Part shown: piece by piece, positions 1-9,758 of the stretch
How the letters are laid out: every line of letters starts with the position of its first letter
Numbering within the stretch: the first letter of the stretch is position 1
Source: Hyphomicrobiales bacterium
GTDB lineage: Bacteria > Pseudomonadota > Alphaproteobacteria > Rhizobiales > MH13
Assembly (NCBI GenBank): GCA_017642935.1
Contig: JAEPOK010000001.1
Coordinates: 744,001 to 808,000, forward strand
Direction: 5' to 3'
Length of the DNA: 64,000 bases
The notes under the pieces: model-generated
Told to the model about the DNA's origin: nothing
Database searches by the model: none
The model's input: only the letters and a program-made list of their open reading frames with translations
Made by a program: the position numbers and the translations under genes

Positions 1-1005
1 CTAGCCGATGGCGCGGCAAGATTCGCGGATCTGGAGCAGCGGTTTGATCCGGATGACCTCGCCCCTGGGTTCGTTGCCTGCAAATTGAGAGAGCAACAGT
101 TTTGCCGTCTGCTGGCTGTGTGCGGCAATATCAGGTGACAGCGCCGTTATCGATGGCGTCCATCCTTCGGCCGGGTGATGCCCGTCAAAACAGATGACTG
201 AAACATCATCGGGCACCCGAAGCCCCATATTCTTCAATCCCTCCATGGTGCCTTTCAGCTGGGCAATGGTCAGACAGATAATCGCGGTCGGCGGGGCCGG
301 CAGAGACATAAGCTGCTGGACCGCCGAGTAGGCTTGTTTGCGTTTAAAAATCGATTGCTGCATCAGCTCTTCACGAGGCTCCACGCCATCACTGGATAGC
401 ACCGACCGGAACGCATCGTAACGTTCGTAGGATGCCGAAATCGTCGGGCGTCCGGCGAGAAAGGCAATCTGTTTATGGCCAAGTCGCAACAAATAGCGTG
501 TGACGAGTTGAGCGCCGTAAACATTATCATCGGTCACCGTATCGAAGCCCGTGCCCGGTAGAACTCGGTCCACAAGGACCACCGGACCGCGCACGGTCTT
601 CACAAAACGATCCGCATAACCCTCGCCAAGGCTGGTGGGCGCGATGATAAGGCCAGCCACCTTGTGCGCCATCATCAGGGCAATCTCCCGAAATTCCCGT
701 TCGGGATCATCACCGCTGCTTGCAAACAGCATATGGTAGCCGCGGTCTGACAAAGCCTGCTGCATGGCGCGCGCCAGATGCGCCGCCCATGGCACGGCAA
801 TATCGGGCACGACCAGGCCGACGGTTGTTGAGGTTCCCTTGCGCAGATTTCGTGCGATGAGATCGGGCTGGTAGCCGGCCTCGGAAATTGCGTCCCAAAC
901 CCGTTTCTGCAGCGTTTCGCTCACCGGCGCTGCGCCAGAAAGGGTTGCTGACACGGTTGTCACCGATACATCGGCCAACCGCGCTACGTCCTTCATTGTT
1001 GCCAA
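1..1005 (-). CDS. LacI-family transcriptional regulator
   Basis: LacI/GalR-type DNA-binding regulator of 334 residues, normal family length. The N-terminal helix-turn-helix is clear (MKDVARLADVSVTTVS, about residues 4-19), followed by a hinge near residues 53-60 and a periplasmic-binding-protein-like effector domain (about 62-334). I prefer the TTG start at 1005 because an AGGAG lies 8 bases upstream of it; an ATG three codons further in (996) would also give an intact HTH. The stop is the first codon of the window, so the gene is complete. It is divergent from the ABC importer that begins at 1242, with a palindromic candidate operator between them, so it probably represses that operon in the absence of a sugar-like ligand. 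The ligand is not readable from sequence. Confidence 0.93.
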   Translation of the reverse strand: MATMKDVARLADVSVTTVSATLSGAAPVSETLQKRVWDAISEAGYQPDLIARNLRKGTSTTVGLVVPDIAVPWAAHLARAMQQALSDRGYHMLFASSGDDPEREFREIALMMAHKVAGLIIAPTSLGEGYADRFVKTVRGPVVLVDRVLPGTGFDTVTDDNVYGAQLVTRYLLRLGHKQIAFLAGRPTISASYERYDAFRSVLSSDGVEPREELMQQSIFKRKQAYSAVQQLMSLPAPPTAIICLTIAQLKGTMEGLKNMGLRVPDDVSVICFDGHHPAEGWTPSITALSPDIAAHSQQTAKLLLSQFAGNEPRGEVIRIKPLLQIRESCRAIG

Positions 1006-1136
1006 TCGATCAGCTCCTGCCAGGCGGCATGCTCATCCCATGCACGCGCCCCAGTTGCAATTCACGCAATAGGGTTACGGTGTTGCTTTTAGTGCCACTG
1101 CGCTCTTGCATCAACCGCAACCTCTGCTAGAAACGT

Positions 1137-1153
1137 ATCGTTACGCGTAAACA
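1137..1153. promoter_or_regulatory. Candidate LacI-type operator
   Basis: The perfect 10-base palindrome TTACGCGTAA (1141-1150) sits inside the longer near-symmetric CGTTACGCGTAAAC (1139-1152), between the divergent LacI gene and the ABC-importer operon. CG-centred palindromes of this kind are typical LacI-family operators. The half CGTAACG recurs at 1201-1207, just upstream of the importer ribosome binding site, and may be a second weaker site. Confidence 0.5.
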
Positions 1154-1241
1154 ATATGCCAACAAAAATAGGCGTTCTTGAAGTTAGCGAACCAGAACAA
1201 CGTAACGATTTGCGTTGTGTCATAACCGGGAGACAATGACC

Positions 1242-2825
1242 ATGCGATCACTCAGATACATTATCGTGCCAGGGTTGGCGGCCACGCTGCTGGCCGCAAG
1301 CACGATGGCCGCGGCTGCACAGGAAACCCTGCGCCTGCGAATGAACGGCGACATCAATGTGATGGATCCGATCGCAACCACGAACTTCACGATTCGTAAC
1401 GCCTCCTATTTGATCTATGACACCCTGTTTGCGCTGGATGCTGACTACGCGGTTCAGCCGCAGATGGCCGGGGGTTACGAGCTGTCCGACGATGGGATGA
1501 CCTACACCATCACGCTGCGTGACGGTTTGATGTTCCACGACGGATCACCTGTGACGGCAGCAGATGCTGTTGCATCGCTGGAACGCTGGGCGGAAGTCGA
1601 TGGTCTTGGCCGCATTCTCTTTTCAAAGATGGACACCATCACCGCCAGTGATGATGACACGTTCGTCATTCAGATGGCTGAACCTTGGGGCCTAGTGCTC
1701 GATGCGCTCGCGAAGATATCCTCCAACGTACCTGTGATCATGCCGGCCCGATTGGCAGCGACGCCAGCCAGCGAAGCGGTGAGCGAGCCGATCGGCTCCG
1801 GCCCATATCGCATTGTGATGGATGAGTGGGTCCCTGGTAGCATCGCGGTGTTCGAGCGGTTTGATGATTATGTGCCGCGCTCAGAGCCTGCCAGCATGGC
1901 TGCTGGTGGCAAGATTGCCCATTTTGATCGGGTTGAGCTGATCCACATTCCCGATACTGCCACGGCCATCGACGCGCTCATTGCTGGCGAGATCGACTGG
2001 GTAGAAGAGGTGCCAGCCGACATGCTTGCTTTCTTTGATGGTCAGAATGATGCCATGCCCATTGCCGCCCGCCAGTCCGGCAACTCCATGCAGCTGGTGG
2101 TCAACCATCTCAATCCACCATTCGACAATCCTGATATTCGTCATGCGCTGCAATTGGCCCTTGAACAGACCCCGTTCCTGCAGGCCGCCTTTGGTAACAA
2201 CACCGAGCGCTTTCTTGAGTGTGCGGCCGTGTTTTTTTGCAATGGACCTTACGCGTCGGATGCCAACACCGAGCGCGTGCTGGAGCGCAATCTGGAAGAA
2301 GCCGCTGCTCTACTGGAGCGCGGCGGCTATGACGGTACGCCGGTTCTCTTGATGCATGTGACCGACATTGCCACGCACGATGTTTACTACTCGGTGCTTA
2401 AGCCCATGTTGGAAGAGGCAGGCTTTGTCGTCGAAGAGCAGATCAGTGATTGGGCCACGGTTGCTACGCGTCGTGCCAGCAAGGCGCCGGTTGATGAAGG
2501 CGGTTGGAACCTCTTCTTCACCGGATGGGGCTACATTGATCAGATCAACCCGATGACCAATGTCTATGTGTCGGGCGCTTGCGATGATGCCTGGTTCGGC
2601 TGGGCCTGTTCTCCAGAATTGCAAAGACTGCGGGAGGACTTTGCGGTCGCCCAGAGCGATGCGGAGAAAGCCGCTCTGGCTGAGGAGATGCAGGTGCTGA
2701 CCCATGATCTGGTGAGCTATGTGCCACTTGGTCAGGTTTTCCCGTCTCAGGGCATCGCCACCAACCTTGAAGGTTTCCTGGAAAGCCCGGTCCCTTTCTT
2801 CTGGAACGTTCGCCGGGCAAACTAA
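1242..2825 (+). CDS. ABC transporter substrate-binding protein, peptide/opine (SBP_bac_5) family
   Basis: Periplasmic solute receptor of 527 residues, the family length. Residues 1-27 form a Sec signal peptide with an Ala-rich cleavage region ending in AAAAQ. The mature part has family features such as the LRDGLMFHDGSPVTAADAV segment and a SGPYRI segment. ATG 1242 is chosen because GGGAG (1228-1232) lies 9 bases upstream; an in-frame ATG at 1236 is only 3 bases from it. It is first in an operon with two permeases, two ATPases and a hydrolase. This family binds di/oligopeptides but also opines, nickel and oligosaccharides; the LacI neighbour favours a carbohydrate-containing ligand. That substrate assignment is inference only. 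Confidence 0.93.
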   Translation: MRSLRYIIVPGLAATLLAASTMAAAAQETLRLRMNGDINVMDPIATTNFTIRNASYLIYDTLFALDADYAVQPQMAGGYELSDDGMTYTITLRDGLMFHDGSPVTAADAVASLERWAEVDGLGRILFSKMDTITASDDDTFVIQMAEPWGLVLDALAKISSNVPVIMPARLAATPASEAVSEPIGSGPYRIVMDEWVPGSIAVFERFDDYVPRSEPASMAAGGKIAHFDRVELIHIPDTATAIDALIAGEIDWVEEVPADMLAFFDGQNDAMPIAARQSGNSMQLVVNHLNPPFDNPDIRHALQLALEQTPFLQAAFGNNTERFLECAAVFFCNGPYASDANTERVLERNLEEAAALLERGGYDGTPVLLMHVTDIATHDVYYSVLKPMLEEAGFVVEEQISDWATVATRRASKAPVDEGGWNLFFTGWGYIDQINPMTNVYVSGACDDAWFGWACSPELQRLREDFAVAQSDAEKAALAEEMQVLTHDLVSYVPLGQVFPSQGIATNLEGFLESPVPFFWNVRRAN

Positions 2826-2847
2826 ACCATACCCGCTCAATGATTTT

Positions 2848-2878
2848 TGTCCCGGCCAGCCCCTTACTGGCCGGGACA
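2848..2878 (+). repeat. Strong hairpin between binding-protein and permease genes
   Basis: A perfect 12-bp stem (TGTCCCGGCCAG, 2848-2859, pairing with 2867-2878) with a 7-base loop. No T-run follows, so it is probably an mRNA-stabilising or attenuating structure rather than a full terminator. It would keep the receptor transcript more abundant than the membrane-component message. Confidence 0.6.
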
Positions 2879-2938
2879 GCCACTACGCCATCCCGCGGCA
2901 AGCTTTTTGCCTGTCGTGCCATGCGGTGAGAACCTTCC

Positions 2939-3880
2939 ATGTTGCTTTACATCGCTGGACGCCTGCTTGCCGCCATTCCGATCACGGCGCTGGTTGCCGT
3001 TTTCATCTTTTCCTTGGTTCACCTGGCCCCTGGCGACCCGGCCGTGCTCCTGGCCGGCGACAATGCAACGCCGCAGCAGGTGGAGCAGATTCGGGAACGT
3101 CTGGAGCTTGATCGCCCACTACACGAGCAGTTCGGTATCTGGGCCGTCAACGCTGTGCAGCTTGATCTTGGCGAGTCCATCTATTCGCGCCAACCGGTCA
3201 CACGCCTGATCGCTCAGCGTATTGAACCGACATTTGTCCTGAGCATTGTGACGCTCATTCTCACCGTTGCCATTGCGGTGCCGCTGGGTGTGATTGCTGC
3301 TTGGAAAGCCAACACCTTGCTTGACCGTGCAATCATGGGCTTTGCGGTGATCGGCTTCTCAGTTCCGGTCTTCGTTATCGGCTATATGCTCGTCTACTTC
3401 TTTGCGGTGGAACGACGATGGTTCCCCGTCCAGGGGTACAAGTCCTTATCAGATGGTATTCTGGCAAGCCTGCACTCCGTTACGCTGCCATCGATCGCGC
3501 TTGCGTTGGTATTTGCTGCGCTCATTGCACGCGTTACCCGCGCAGCGATGCTCGAGGCTCTCAACGAAAACTATATCCGCACGGCGCGTGCCAAAGGTAT
3601 GGGCACCGCGCGTATTCTTATCACGCACGCGCTGAAGAACGCAGGCGTGCCGGTGGTCACGGTGATCGGCATTGGTTTCGCCACGCTGATCGGCGGCGTG
3701 GTGGTCACCGAGTCGGTCTTCAATATTCCCGGTATTGGACGGCTAACAGTGGATGCGATTACACGGCGTGACTATCCCGTCGTGCAAGGGGTCATTCTGT
3801 TCTTCTCGCTGATGCTGATCGGCGTCAATCTGCTGGTCGATATGAGCTACGGGCTTTTCGACCCTCGGGTGAGGGGATAG
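2939..3880 (+). CDS. ABC transporter permease, DppB/OppB-type
   Basis: Inner-membrane permease of 313 residues. It has the family N-terminus (MLLYIAGRLLAAIPI), the periplasmic HLAPGDPA motif after the first membrane segment, and the cytoplasmic EAA loop (YIRTARAKGMG) that contacts the ATPase. About six membrane segments are visible. The C-terminal LFDPRVRG is typical of DppB proteins. It heterodimerises with the next gene product, which starts 3 bases after its stop. Confidence 0.93.
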   Translation: MLLYIAGRLLAAIPITALVAVFIFSLVHLAPGDPAVLLAGDNATPQQVEQIRERLELDRPLHEQFGIWAVNAVQLDLGESIYSRQPVTRLIAQRIEPTFVLSIVTLILTVAIAVPLGVIAAWKANTLLDRAIMGFAVIGFSVPVFVIGYMLVYFFAVERRWFPVQGYKSLSDGILASLHSVTLPSIALALVFAALIARVTRAAMLEALNENYIRTARAKGMGTARILITHALKNAGVPVVTVIGIGFATLIGGVVVTESVFNIPGIGRLTVDAITRRDYPVVQGVILFFSLMLIGVNLLVDMSYGLFDPRVRG

Positions 3881-3882
3881 CA

Positions 3883-4776
3883 ATGAGCCTGGCCGAACCG
3901 TCCTCAGTTGCCGTCAACGACCGACCGGCGCATCTCAGTTGGCAGCAACAGACGCTGACCTTTTTCAAGGATCCAGCCGCGCTCATTTGCAGCTTGATCC
4001 TGCTGGCACTGTTGTTGACCGCCGTCTTCGCGCCGCTGATCGCTGATGATCCGCTGCAAATCTTTCCTGCCGGTCGGCTCGCTGGGCCGGACGAGACGGC
4101 GCTGCTCGGCCGCGATCATCTGGGGCGCGACGTGTTCGCCCGCGCCGTCTATGGCACGCAAGCCTCGCTGACCGTTGGTTTTGCGGTTGCCGCACTTACT
4201 AGCATCATCGGCGTCGCGATTGGCATCTATGCCGGTCTATCGACGATTGGCGGCGCGATTATCATGCGGCTCAACGATGCCATGATGGCAATCCCGGCCA
4301 TTCTGCTGGCGATCGCTTTGGCGGCACTTTTCGACGCTGGTCTCACGACCGTGATCTTTGCGATCACTGTGCCAGAGATACCGCGCATGGTGCGGCTGGT
4401 GCGCTCGGTTGTGCTGAGCGTGCGCGAACAACCCTATGTGATGGCGGCGCGATCCATCGGGACATCGGGCCTAGCTATGGTCTGGCGCCACATACTGCCC
4501 AACACGATGGGGCCGGTTATGGTTCAGGCGACCTATGTGTGTGCCTCCGCCATCATCACCTCTGCTGTCTTGAGTTTTCTGGGCGTCGGCACCTCGCCGG
4601 AAGTGCCCAGCTGGGGCGGCATGATGGCCGATGCGCGCCGCCATTTCCGCATTCACCCGGAGCTTATGCTCTATCCGGGGCTATTGCTTTCGTTGTTGGT
4701 CTTGGCTGTCAACCTGCTCGGCGACCGGTTGAGCGATGCACTTGACCCGCGCAAGATGAAGCGTGGTGCGCTGTGA
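3883..4776 (+). CDS. ABC transporter permease, DppC/OppC-type
   Basis: Second inner-membrane permease, 297 residues. Diagnostic features are the LLGRDHLGRDVFARAVYG segment after the first membrane span, the EAA loop around YVMAARSIGTSG, and the C-terminal GDRLSDALDPR. It pairs with the upstream DppB-type protein to form the translocation channel. Its stop overlaps the start of the first ATPase in a TGATG junction, implying translational coupling. Confidence 0.93.
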   Translation: MSLAEPSSVAVNDRPAHLSWQQQTLTFFKDPAALICSLILLALLLTAVFAPLIADDPLQIFPAGRLAGPDETALLGRDHLGRDVFARAVYGTQASLTVGFAVAALTSIIGVAIGIYAGLSTIGGAIIMRLNDAMMAIPAILLAIALAALFDAGLTTVIFAITVPEIPRMVRLVRSVVLSVREQPYVMAARSIGTSGLAMVWRHILPNTMGPVMVQATYVCASAIITSAVLSFLGVGTSPEVPSWGGMMADARRHFRIHPELMLYPGLLLSLLVLAVNLLGDRLSDALDPRKMKRGAL

Positions 4777-5813
4777 TGGATGCAGTCGCACAGACGGCAA
4801 CGCCTGTCTTGAGCGTGCGCGAACTCAGCTTGCGGTTTCATGCCCATGGGTCCGTCTTGCAGGCACTCGACCGTATCTCGTTTGACGTGCATCCCGGCGA
4901 AATTCTGAGCCTTGTTGGCGAGTCGGGTTGCGGCAAAAGTGTCACCGTCATGGCGATCCTTGGTCTGCTGCCACCCGAGGGGGCAGAGCTTAGTGGTCGA
5001 TCGATTAGCCTAGGCGGTGAGGAGCTTTTGGGTTGCGGCGAACGAGCTATGCGCCGGGTGCGTGGCGCTCGCATCGGTATGATTTTTCAAGACCCCATGA
5101 CCTCCCTCAACCCGGTTCACACCATCGGTATGCAGATCGCTGAGCCCCTTCGACGCCATCTTGGTCTGAGCCAACGGAACGCGCGGGTCCGGGCTCTTGA
5201 GCTGCTTGATTTGGTGAAGATACCCGATGCCAAGAACCGGCTGGATGCCTACCCCCATGAGCTTTCTGGCGGCATGCGGCAGCGGGTTATGATTGCGATC
5301 GCGCTTTCCTGCAACCCGGAGCTTTTGATCGCTGATGAGCCGACCACGTCGCTCGACGTAACCGTCCAGGCGCAAATCCTAGACCTCATCAACGAGCTGA
5401 AAGATGAGCTAGGCATGAGCATCATTCTCATCACCCATGATTTGGGTGTGGTGGCCGGTTGCGCCGACCGAATGATGGTGATGTATGCAGGCCGGATTGT
5501 CGAAGAAGGGCCAACGGGCTCGGTGTTTCGCCGGCCGTCGCATGGCTACACGGCTGGGTTGCTGCAGTCTCTGCCAGGTGGACACACAGGTCACCGAACT
5601 ATGCTGGCTGAAGTCCCCGGCAGCGTACCGCGTCTGGACAAGCCGAGCATTGGATGCAGCTATTTTGATCGCTGTGGCTTTGCCGGCCCTGAGTGCAAAG
5701 AACCGCTCCCACCTCCGCACGCCATCAGTGCCGATCACCGTACCGCATGCGTGCGCCATGCAGAGGTATTCTCCGGTGTTCGCGGCCACCCCATTGTGGT
5801 GCGGTGGTCATGA
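4776..5813 (+). CDS. ABC transporter ATP-binding protein, DppD/OppD-type
   Basis: Cytoplasmic ATPase of 345 residues. It has Walker A (GESGCGKS), the ABC signature (LSGGMRQR) and Walker B ([12 protein letters not shown]), then the oligopeptide-transporter C-terminal extension with the Cys-containing [14 protein letters not shown] segment. That segment resembles the iron-sulfur site described for DppD-type proteins. ATG 4776 is used; a GTG at 4773 is also possible. It partners with the ATPase encoded next, with ATGA overlap. Confidence 0.92.
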   Translation: MDAVAQTATPVLSVRELSLRFHAHGSVLQALDRISFDVHPGEILSLVGESGCGKSVTVMAILGLLPPEGAELSGRSISLGGEELLGCGERAMRRVRGARIGMIFQDPMTSLNPVHTIGMQIAEPLRRHLGLSQRNARVRALELLDLVKIPDAKNRLDAYPHELSGGMRQRVMIAIALSCNPELLIADEPTTSLDVTVQAQILDLINELKDELGMSIILITHDLGVVAGCADRMMVMYAGRIVEEGPTGSVFRRPSHGYTAGLLQSLPGGHTGHRTMLAEVPGSVPRLDKPSIGCSYFDRCGFAGPECKEPLPPPHAISADHRTACVRHAEVFSGVRGHPIVVRWS

Positions 5814-6847
5814 GTTCACCGTTCCTCTGCCTGTCTGACGTTTCAAAAAACTATCCGGTTGGGCAGCGACGGCTTGGCCGCCCGCAGAAGGTTGTGCAGG
5901 CCGTCGACCAAGTGTCGGTCACCATGGCCAAAGGCGAAACGCTGGGCCTGGTCGGTGAAAGCGGCTGCGGAAAATCATCGCTTGCCCGTTTGATCATGCG
6001 GCTTGAGGAACCAAGCAGCGGTACCATCACACTTGATGGTGTCGACATGGCAACGCTAAGCAAGACCGAGTTGAAGGCGCAGCGCCGCCGCTTTCAGATG
6101 GTCTTTCAGGATCCCTATGCCTCCCTCAACCCGCGCATGCGGGTGCGCGCAAGCCTTGCCGAAGCGCTGGTCAATTACCGCTATGGATCCAAGGCGGACA
6201 TCAACGCTCGTGTCGAGGAACTGGCCGGGCAGGTGGGTTTGAGTAGCTACCATCTTGACCGCTTCCCCCACGAGCTTTCTGGCGGTCAGTGCCAACGGGT
6301 GGGTCTGGCCCGTGCGATCGCGCTGGAGCCTGATCTTATCGTCGCCGATGAGCCCGTTTCTGCGCTGGATGTTTCCATTCAGGCGCAAATTCTCAATCTT
6401 ATCATGCGCTTGCAGAAAAGTATGGGGCTGACGCTGGTCTTCGTTTCCCATGATCTGTCTGTCGTTGCCCACGTGGCCGACAGGGTGGCAGTCATGTATC
6501 TGGGCAGGATTGTGGAGACCGGACCGGTTCATGAGGTCTTCAAGTCTCCCAAACACCCGTACACACAGACGTTGCTGGCGGCGATCCCGACACCAACGCC
6601 AGACCGGCGCGGCGAAAAAGCCGATGTCACAGGCGAACTGCCAAGCCCTCTTTCTCCGCCATCAGGGTGTCATTTCCGCACCCGCTGTCACTATGCCCAA
6701 CCCAGATGCGGGCAAGATGTTCCAGCTTTGCGTCTCTTCGGTGAGGCACAACAGGTTGCCTGTCATTTCGCTGAAGATTTCGCATCGCCCGGTCTCATCG
6801 GGGTCCGCGACGATGACATAGAACACGTTGGCAGCAACGCGCTGTGA
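5810..6847 (+). CDS. ABC transporter ATP-binding protein, DppF/OppF-type
   Basis: Second cytoplasmic ATPase, 345 residues from ATG 5810, which overlaps the previous stop (ATGA). Walker A (GESGCGKS), signature (LSGGQCQR), Walker B (LIVADEPVSALD) and the Cys-rich CHFRTRCHYAQPRC tail are present. The frame is open further upstream to 5693, but that stretch overlaps the preceding gene in another frame and is unlikely to be translated. It completes the five-component importer. Confidence 0.92.
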   Translation: MSSPFLCLSDVSKNYPVGQRRLGRPQKVVQAVDQVSVTMAKGETLGLVGESGCGKSSLARLIMRLEEPSSGTITLDGVDMATLSKTELKAQRRRFQMVFQDPYASLNPRMRVRASLAEALVNYRYGSKADINARVEELAGQVGLSSYHLDRFPHELSGGQCQRVGLARAIALEPDLIVADEPVSALDVSIQAQILNLIMRLQKSMGLTLVFVSHDLSVVAHVADRVAVMYLGRIVETGPVHEVFKSPKHPYTQTLLAAIPTPTPDRRGEKADVTGELPSPLSPPSGCHFRTRCHYAQPRCGQDVPALRLFGEAQQVACHFAEDFASPGLIGVRDDDIEHVGSNAL

Positions 6848-7548
6848 TTGACCCGATTGTCTTCCTTCCGGGCCTGCAGTCGGATCACCGTTCCTGGGTG
6901 TATCAAATTGCACACTTCCAAAATCGCCATCCCGTCATCGTCGCAGAAGGCTTTCATAACCAGGACAGTCTGGCTGGGATGGCCCGTATCATTCTGCCGC
7001 AACTGCCGGAGCGGTTTCATCTGGTGGCTTGGTCGATGGGCGGATACGTGGCCTTTCAATTGCTGCCGGAGATTGCTGACCGGCTACTCAGCCTGGCTTT
7101 GATCGCCACATCGGCGCGTGCGGATTCCGCACAGAGCACTCGCAATCGCCACCGGCAGATCGAGGTGGCACGCCGCAAAGGAATCGGGTTTCTCAATCGC
7201 GCCAATCAGGCGTTGAACTGTGTTGACGCTTCGCTGCTAGACACTCCGCCATTTCGTGCAATGACCGATGCTGCGGTGGAAATTGGTCTTGAAGCCTATG
7301 AGAAACAGCAAAAGGCCATCATCGCCCGTGAAGACGCGACCGACCGGCTGGCATTGATAACCTGTCCCACCGTGGTCATCGTCGGCGACGCCGACACGAC
7401 AACGCCGCCTGAAGAAGCCCGTATCATTCACAACACCATAGCTGGATCAACGTTTCACGAGATACCGGCAAGTGGCCACAGCGTACCGCTTGAGAAGCCA
7501 ACGCAGGTGAACCAGCTAATCGACGCTGTGATAGCGCAGGGCAAATGA
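6844..7548 (+). CDS. Alpha/beta-fold hydrolase
   Basis: Cytoplasmic hydrolase of 234 residues with the alpha/beta hydrolase triad: nucleophile Ser in AWSMGGY, Asp in VGDADTTTP and His in ASGHSVP. It begins with GTG overlapping the stop of the last ATPase (GTGA), so it is part of the importer operon and probably cleaves an ester, amide or lactone in the imported compound. No signal peptide is seen. The exact substrate cannot be read from sequence. Confidence 0.87.
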   Translation: MIDPIVFLPGLQSDHRSWVYQIAHFQNRHPVIVAEGFHNQDSLAGMARIILPQLPERFHLVAWSMGGYVAFQLLPEIADRLLSLALIATSARADSAQSTRNRHRQIEVARRKGIGFLNRANQALNCVDASLLDTPPFRAMTDAAVEIGLEAYEKQQKAIIAREDATDRLALITCPTVVIVGDADTTTPPEEARIIHNTIAGSTFHEIPASGHSVPLEKPTQVNQLIDAVIAQGK

Positions 7549-7604
7549 GCGTTTGCGAAAAGCCATGTCGGATCAACAGTGGACAGGCAAAACCTTTGAT
7601 TAAC

Positions 7605-7629
7605 GCCTAACCGGCGAGGTCCGTTAGGC
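7605..7629. terminator. Hairpin between convergent genes, possible terminator
   Basis: GCCTAAC (7605-7611) and GTTAGGC (7623-7629) form a 7-bp stem with an 11-base loop between the convergent hydrolase and dehydrogenase genes. There is no clear T-tract on either strand, so terminator activity is only suggested by position. Confidence 0.35.
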
Positions 7630-7684
7630 TGCCGCTCCGTTTTGACGAGGCTAACGTGCATAGCTAAGCCAACGCAGTCCGGCT

Positions 7685-8542
7685 TTACCGAACCGTGAGC
7701 CAGTGGAAGTAGGCTGCGTGGTCCAATTCGGCACCATCATGATGGTCGACCAAATCGCGAAACGCATCACGCGTGGCCTGAGTCAGGGGCAAATCAAGGT
7801 CGGTTGCTTCGGCTTGGGCTGCGGCATTGTCGAGGTCTTTCAGTTGCGTGGCCGACCGACCGCCAGGGGCGTAATCGGACGCCACCATGCGCGCGCCATG
7901 CAGCTCCAGAATACGGCTATCGGCAAAGCCGCCCATCAGCGCCTCGCGTAGGGCGGCCAAGTCGCAGCCACCGGCCTGTGCCAAACGAAAGCCTTCAGCG
8001 ACGGCGCCAATGGTGGTGGCAACGATCACCTGATTGGCCAGCTTGGCGATCTGCCCAGCGCCTGACGGGCCAAGATGTTTTGGCCGTCCGAGAACCTCTA
8101 AGACGGGCGCGGCGCGGCGCACTGCCGCTTCCGTTCCACCGACGAATATCGACAAGGTTCCGGCCTCTGCGCCAACAACGCCGCCCGAAACCGGCGCATC
8201 GAGATAATCGAGGCCGCGAACCTTGGCCGCATCGGCCAATGCGCGATCGGTCGCTGGATCGACCGATCCCATGTCGATCACCAGACCACCCGATGGCATG
8301 GCGTCAAGCACGCCTTGGTCGAGCAACACCGATCGCACGGCTGGTCCATCCAGAAGCATGGCGATCACCAACTCGGCGTCCGTTGCGGCTTCGGACGGAG
8401 AAGCGCAAACTTTGGCAATATCTCCTAGGGGGGCGGCACGATCGGGCGAGCGGTTCCAGATGGTTAGCTCATGTCCGGCTGCTATCAAGCGCCGAGCCAT
8501 TGGCAGTCCCATCAAGCCTGTCCCCAAAAATGCGATCCTCAT
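7685..8542 (-). CDS. NAD(P)-dependent 3-hydroxyacid dehydrogenase, HIBADH/GarR family
   Basis: Soluble beta-hydroxyacid dehydrogenase of 285 residues, typical length. An N-terminal Rossmann fold (IAFLGTGLMGLPMARRL), the substrate-binding DAPVSGG motif and the catalytic-Lys segment (GQIAKLANQ) place it with 3-hydroxyisobutyrate, tartronate-semialdehyde and L-threonate dehydrogenases. It lies downstream of denD on the same strand but 230 bases away, so it may have its own promoter. A role in acid-sugar metabolism is likely from context; the exact substrate is not determined. Confidence 0.85.
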   Translation of the reverse strand: MRIAFLGTGLMGLPMARRLIAAGHELTIWNRSPDRAAPLGDIAKVCASPSEAATDAELVIAMLLDGPAVRSVLLDQGVLDAMPSGGLVIDMGSVDPATDRALADAAKVRGLDYLDAPVSGGVVGAEAGTLSIFVGGTEAAVRRAAPVLEVLGRPKHLGPSGAGQIAKLANQVIVATTIGAVAEGFRLAQAGGCDLAALREALMGGFADSRILELHGARMVASDYAPGGRSATQLKDLDNAAAQAEATDLDLPLTQATRDAFRDLVDHHDGAELDHAAYFHWLTVR

Positions 8543-8774
8543 TGTGTACTCCTGCCGCGTTCAAAGACTCTTCTAGGCTGACAGATGTGCGTCTGGTTGC
8601 AAGGCCGCTCAGCCTGTGAGGTGACGCATTGAACGGATGCTCATTTTATTGTTCGCGCTGAAAGAAAAGGTGTGCCAGCGGGCCTGAGATCGGCGTCGAC
8701 CGGATACGCGCCTTTATCGACGTCAAGGAAGCAAACGCGCGGGAGTGGATAAGTGCGCCAGCTCGCTTTGCAGA

Positions 8775-9755
8775 CTAGTGCACGCGGCTATCGGCCATCT
8801 CATCTTCCAGATAGACCTCGATAATCTCGCGAAAGGATGTTTCTGCGCGAAAGCCCAATTGGTTCGCGCGGGCGGTGTCAAAATCACGCGGCCAGCTTTC
8901 AACGATGCTGGCGATTGCTGGGTCGTGTTCGCGGCGGATGAGCGCGACAGCTTTGTCCCCGGCGACCACCCGCAGAGCTTCGATCTGATCAGCAACGGTG
9001 GCTGATACGCCAGGCATCGTCATGCTTCTACGTGGACCAAGCTGGGCAGTATCCAATGCGGCGCCATGCTCAATGAAGCCAACCGCAGCGCGAGGGCTCG
9101 CGAACCAGTGGCGCACATCCTCGCTGACGGGCAAGATCGCTGTCTGTCCGTTCAGCGGTTCGCGCAAAATGCTGGAATAGAAACTGGACGCGGCTTTGTT
9201 GGGCTTGCCTGGCCGGATGCAAATGGTGGGGAATCTGATGCCCACGCCGTCCAGAAAGCCACGCCGTGAATAGTCGTCGAGCAGAAGTTCGCCCATCGCC
9301 TTTTGCGTGCCGTAGCTCGACTGAGGCGTGAGCTGAAAATCATCGGGGATGCGGACGGGGAAGGGGGCGCCAAAAACGGCAAGTGAGGAGGCGTAGATGA
9401 GCCGTGGCGTGTAGCCTTCGGCGTGGCGCAGCGCTTCGAACAGTGCGCGGGTGCCATCCAGATTGACCCGGTAACCCTTCTCGAGGTCGGCCTCAGCTTC
9501 GCTGGAAACGATCGCCGCCAGATGCACAATGACGTCAGGTTTTTGGGCGACTAGCCCCGCTACAGTTTTTGGGTTGGAGAGGTCTGCGGCCAAGGCCGTT
9601 CGAGTGCCCGCAAAATGCTTCGCTACGTCGGGCGCGTGAACATCGATCAGCGTCAAGGCGTCGACTAATGTAGCACCAATCTTGCCTGTGTCGGCGATCC
9701 GTTCAGCCAGTTTGCGGCCAATCATGCCCGCAGCGCCTATGATTGCAACGTGCAT
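8775..9755 (-). CDS. denD: D-erythronate dehydrogenase DenD
   Basis: NAD-dependent short-chain-type epimerase/dehydrogenase of 326 residues. The N-terminus (MHVAIIGAAGMIGRKLAERI) followed by a DALTLIDVHAP segment matches the DenD subgroup. The catalytic Ser and YxxxK are visible (YASSLAVFG and SSYGTQKAMGE). In the described pathway DenD oxidises D-erythronate to 2-oxo-tetronate, which OtnI, OtnK and OtnC convert to dihydroxyacetone phosphate and CO2. Those partners are encoded 36 kb away at 45.4-48.0 kb. The start lies 3 bases after the stop of the lactonase-like gene, so it is the last gene of that importer operon. Confidence 0.82.
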   Translation of the reverse strand: MHVAIIGAAGMIGRKLAERIADTGKIGATLVDALTLIDVHAPDVAKHFAGTRTALAADLSNPKTVAGLVAQKPDVIVHLAAIVSSEAEADLEKGYRVNLDGTRALFEALRHAEGYTPRLIYASSLAVFGAPFPVRIPDDFQLTPQSSYGTQKAMGELLLDDYSRRGFLDGVGIRFPTICIRPGKPNKAASSFYSSILREPLNGQTAILPVSEDVRHWFASPRAAVGFIEHGAALDTAQLGPRRSMTMPGVSATVADQIEALRVVAGDKAVALIRREHDPAIASIVESWPRDFDTARANQLGFRAETSFREIIEVYLEDEMADSRVH

Positions 9756-9758
9756 GGA

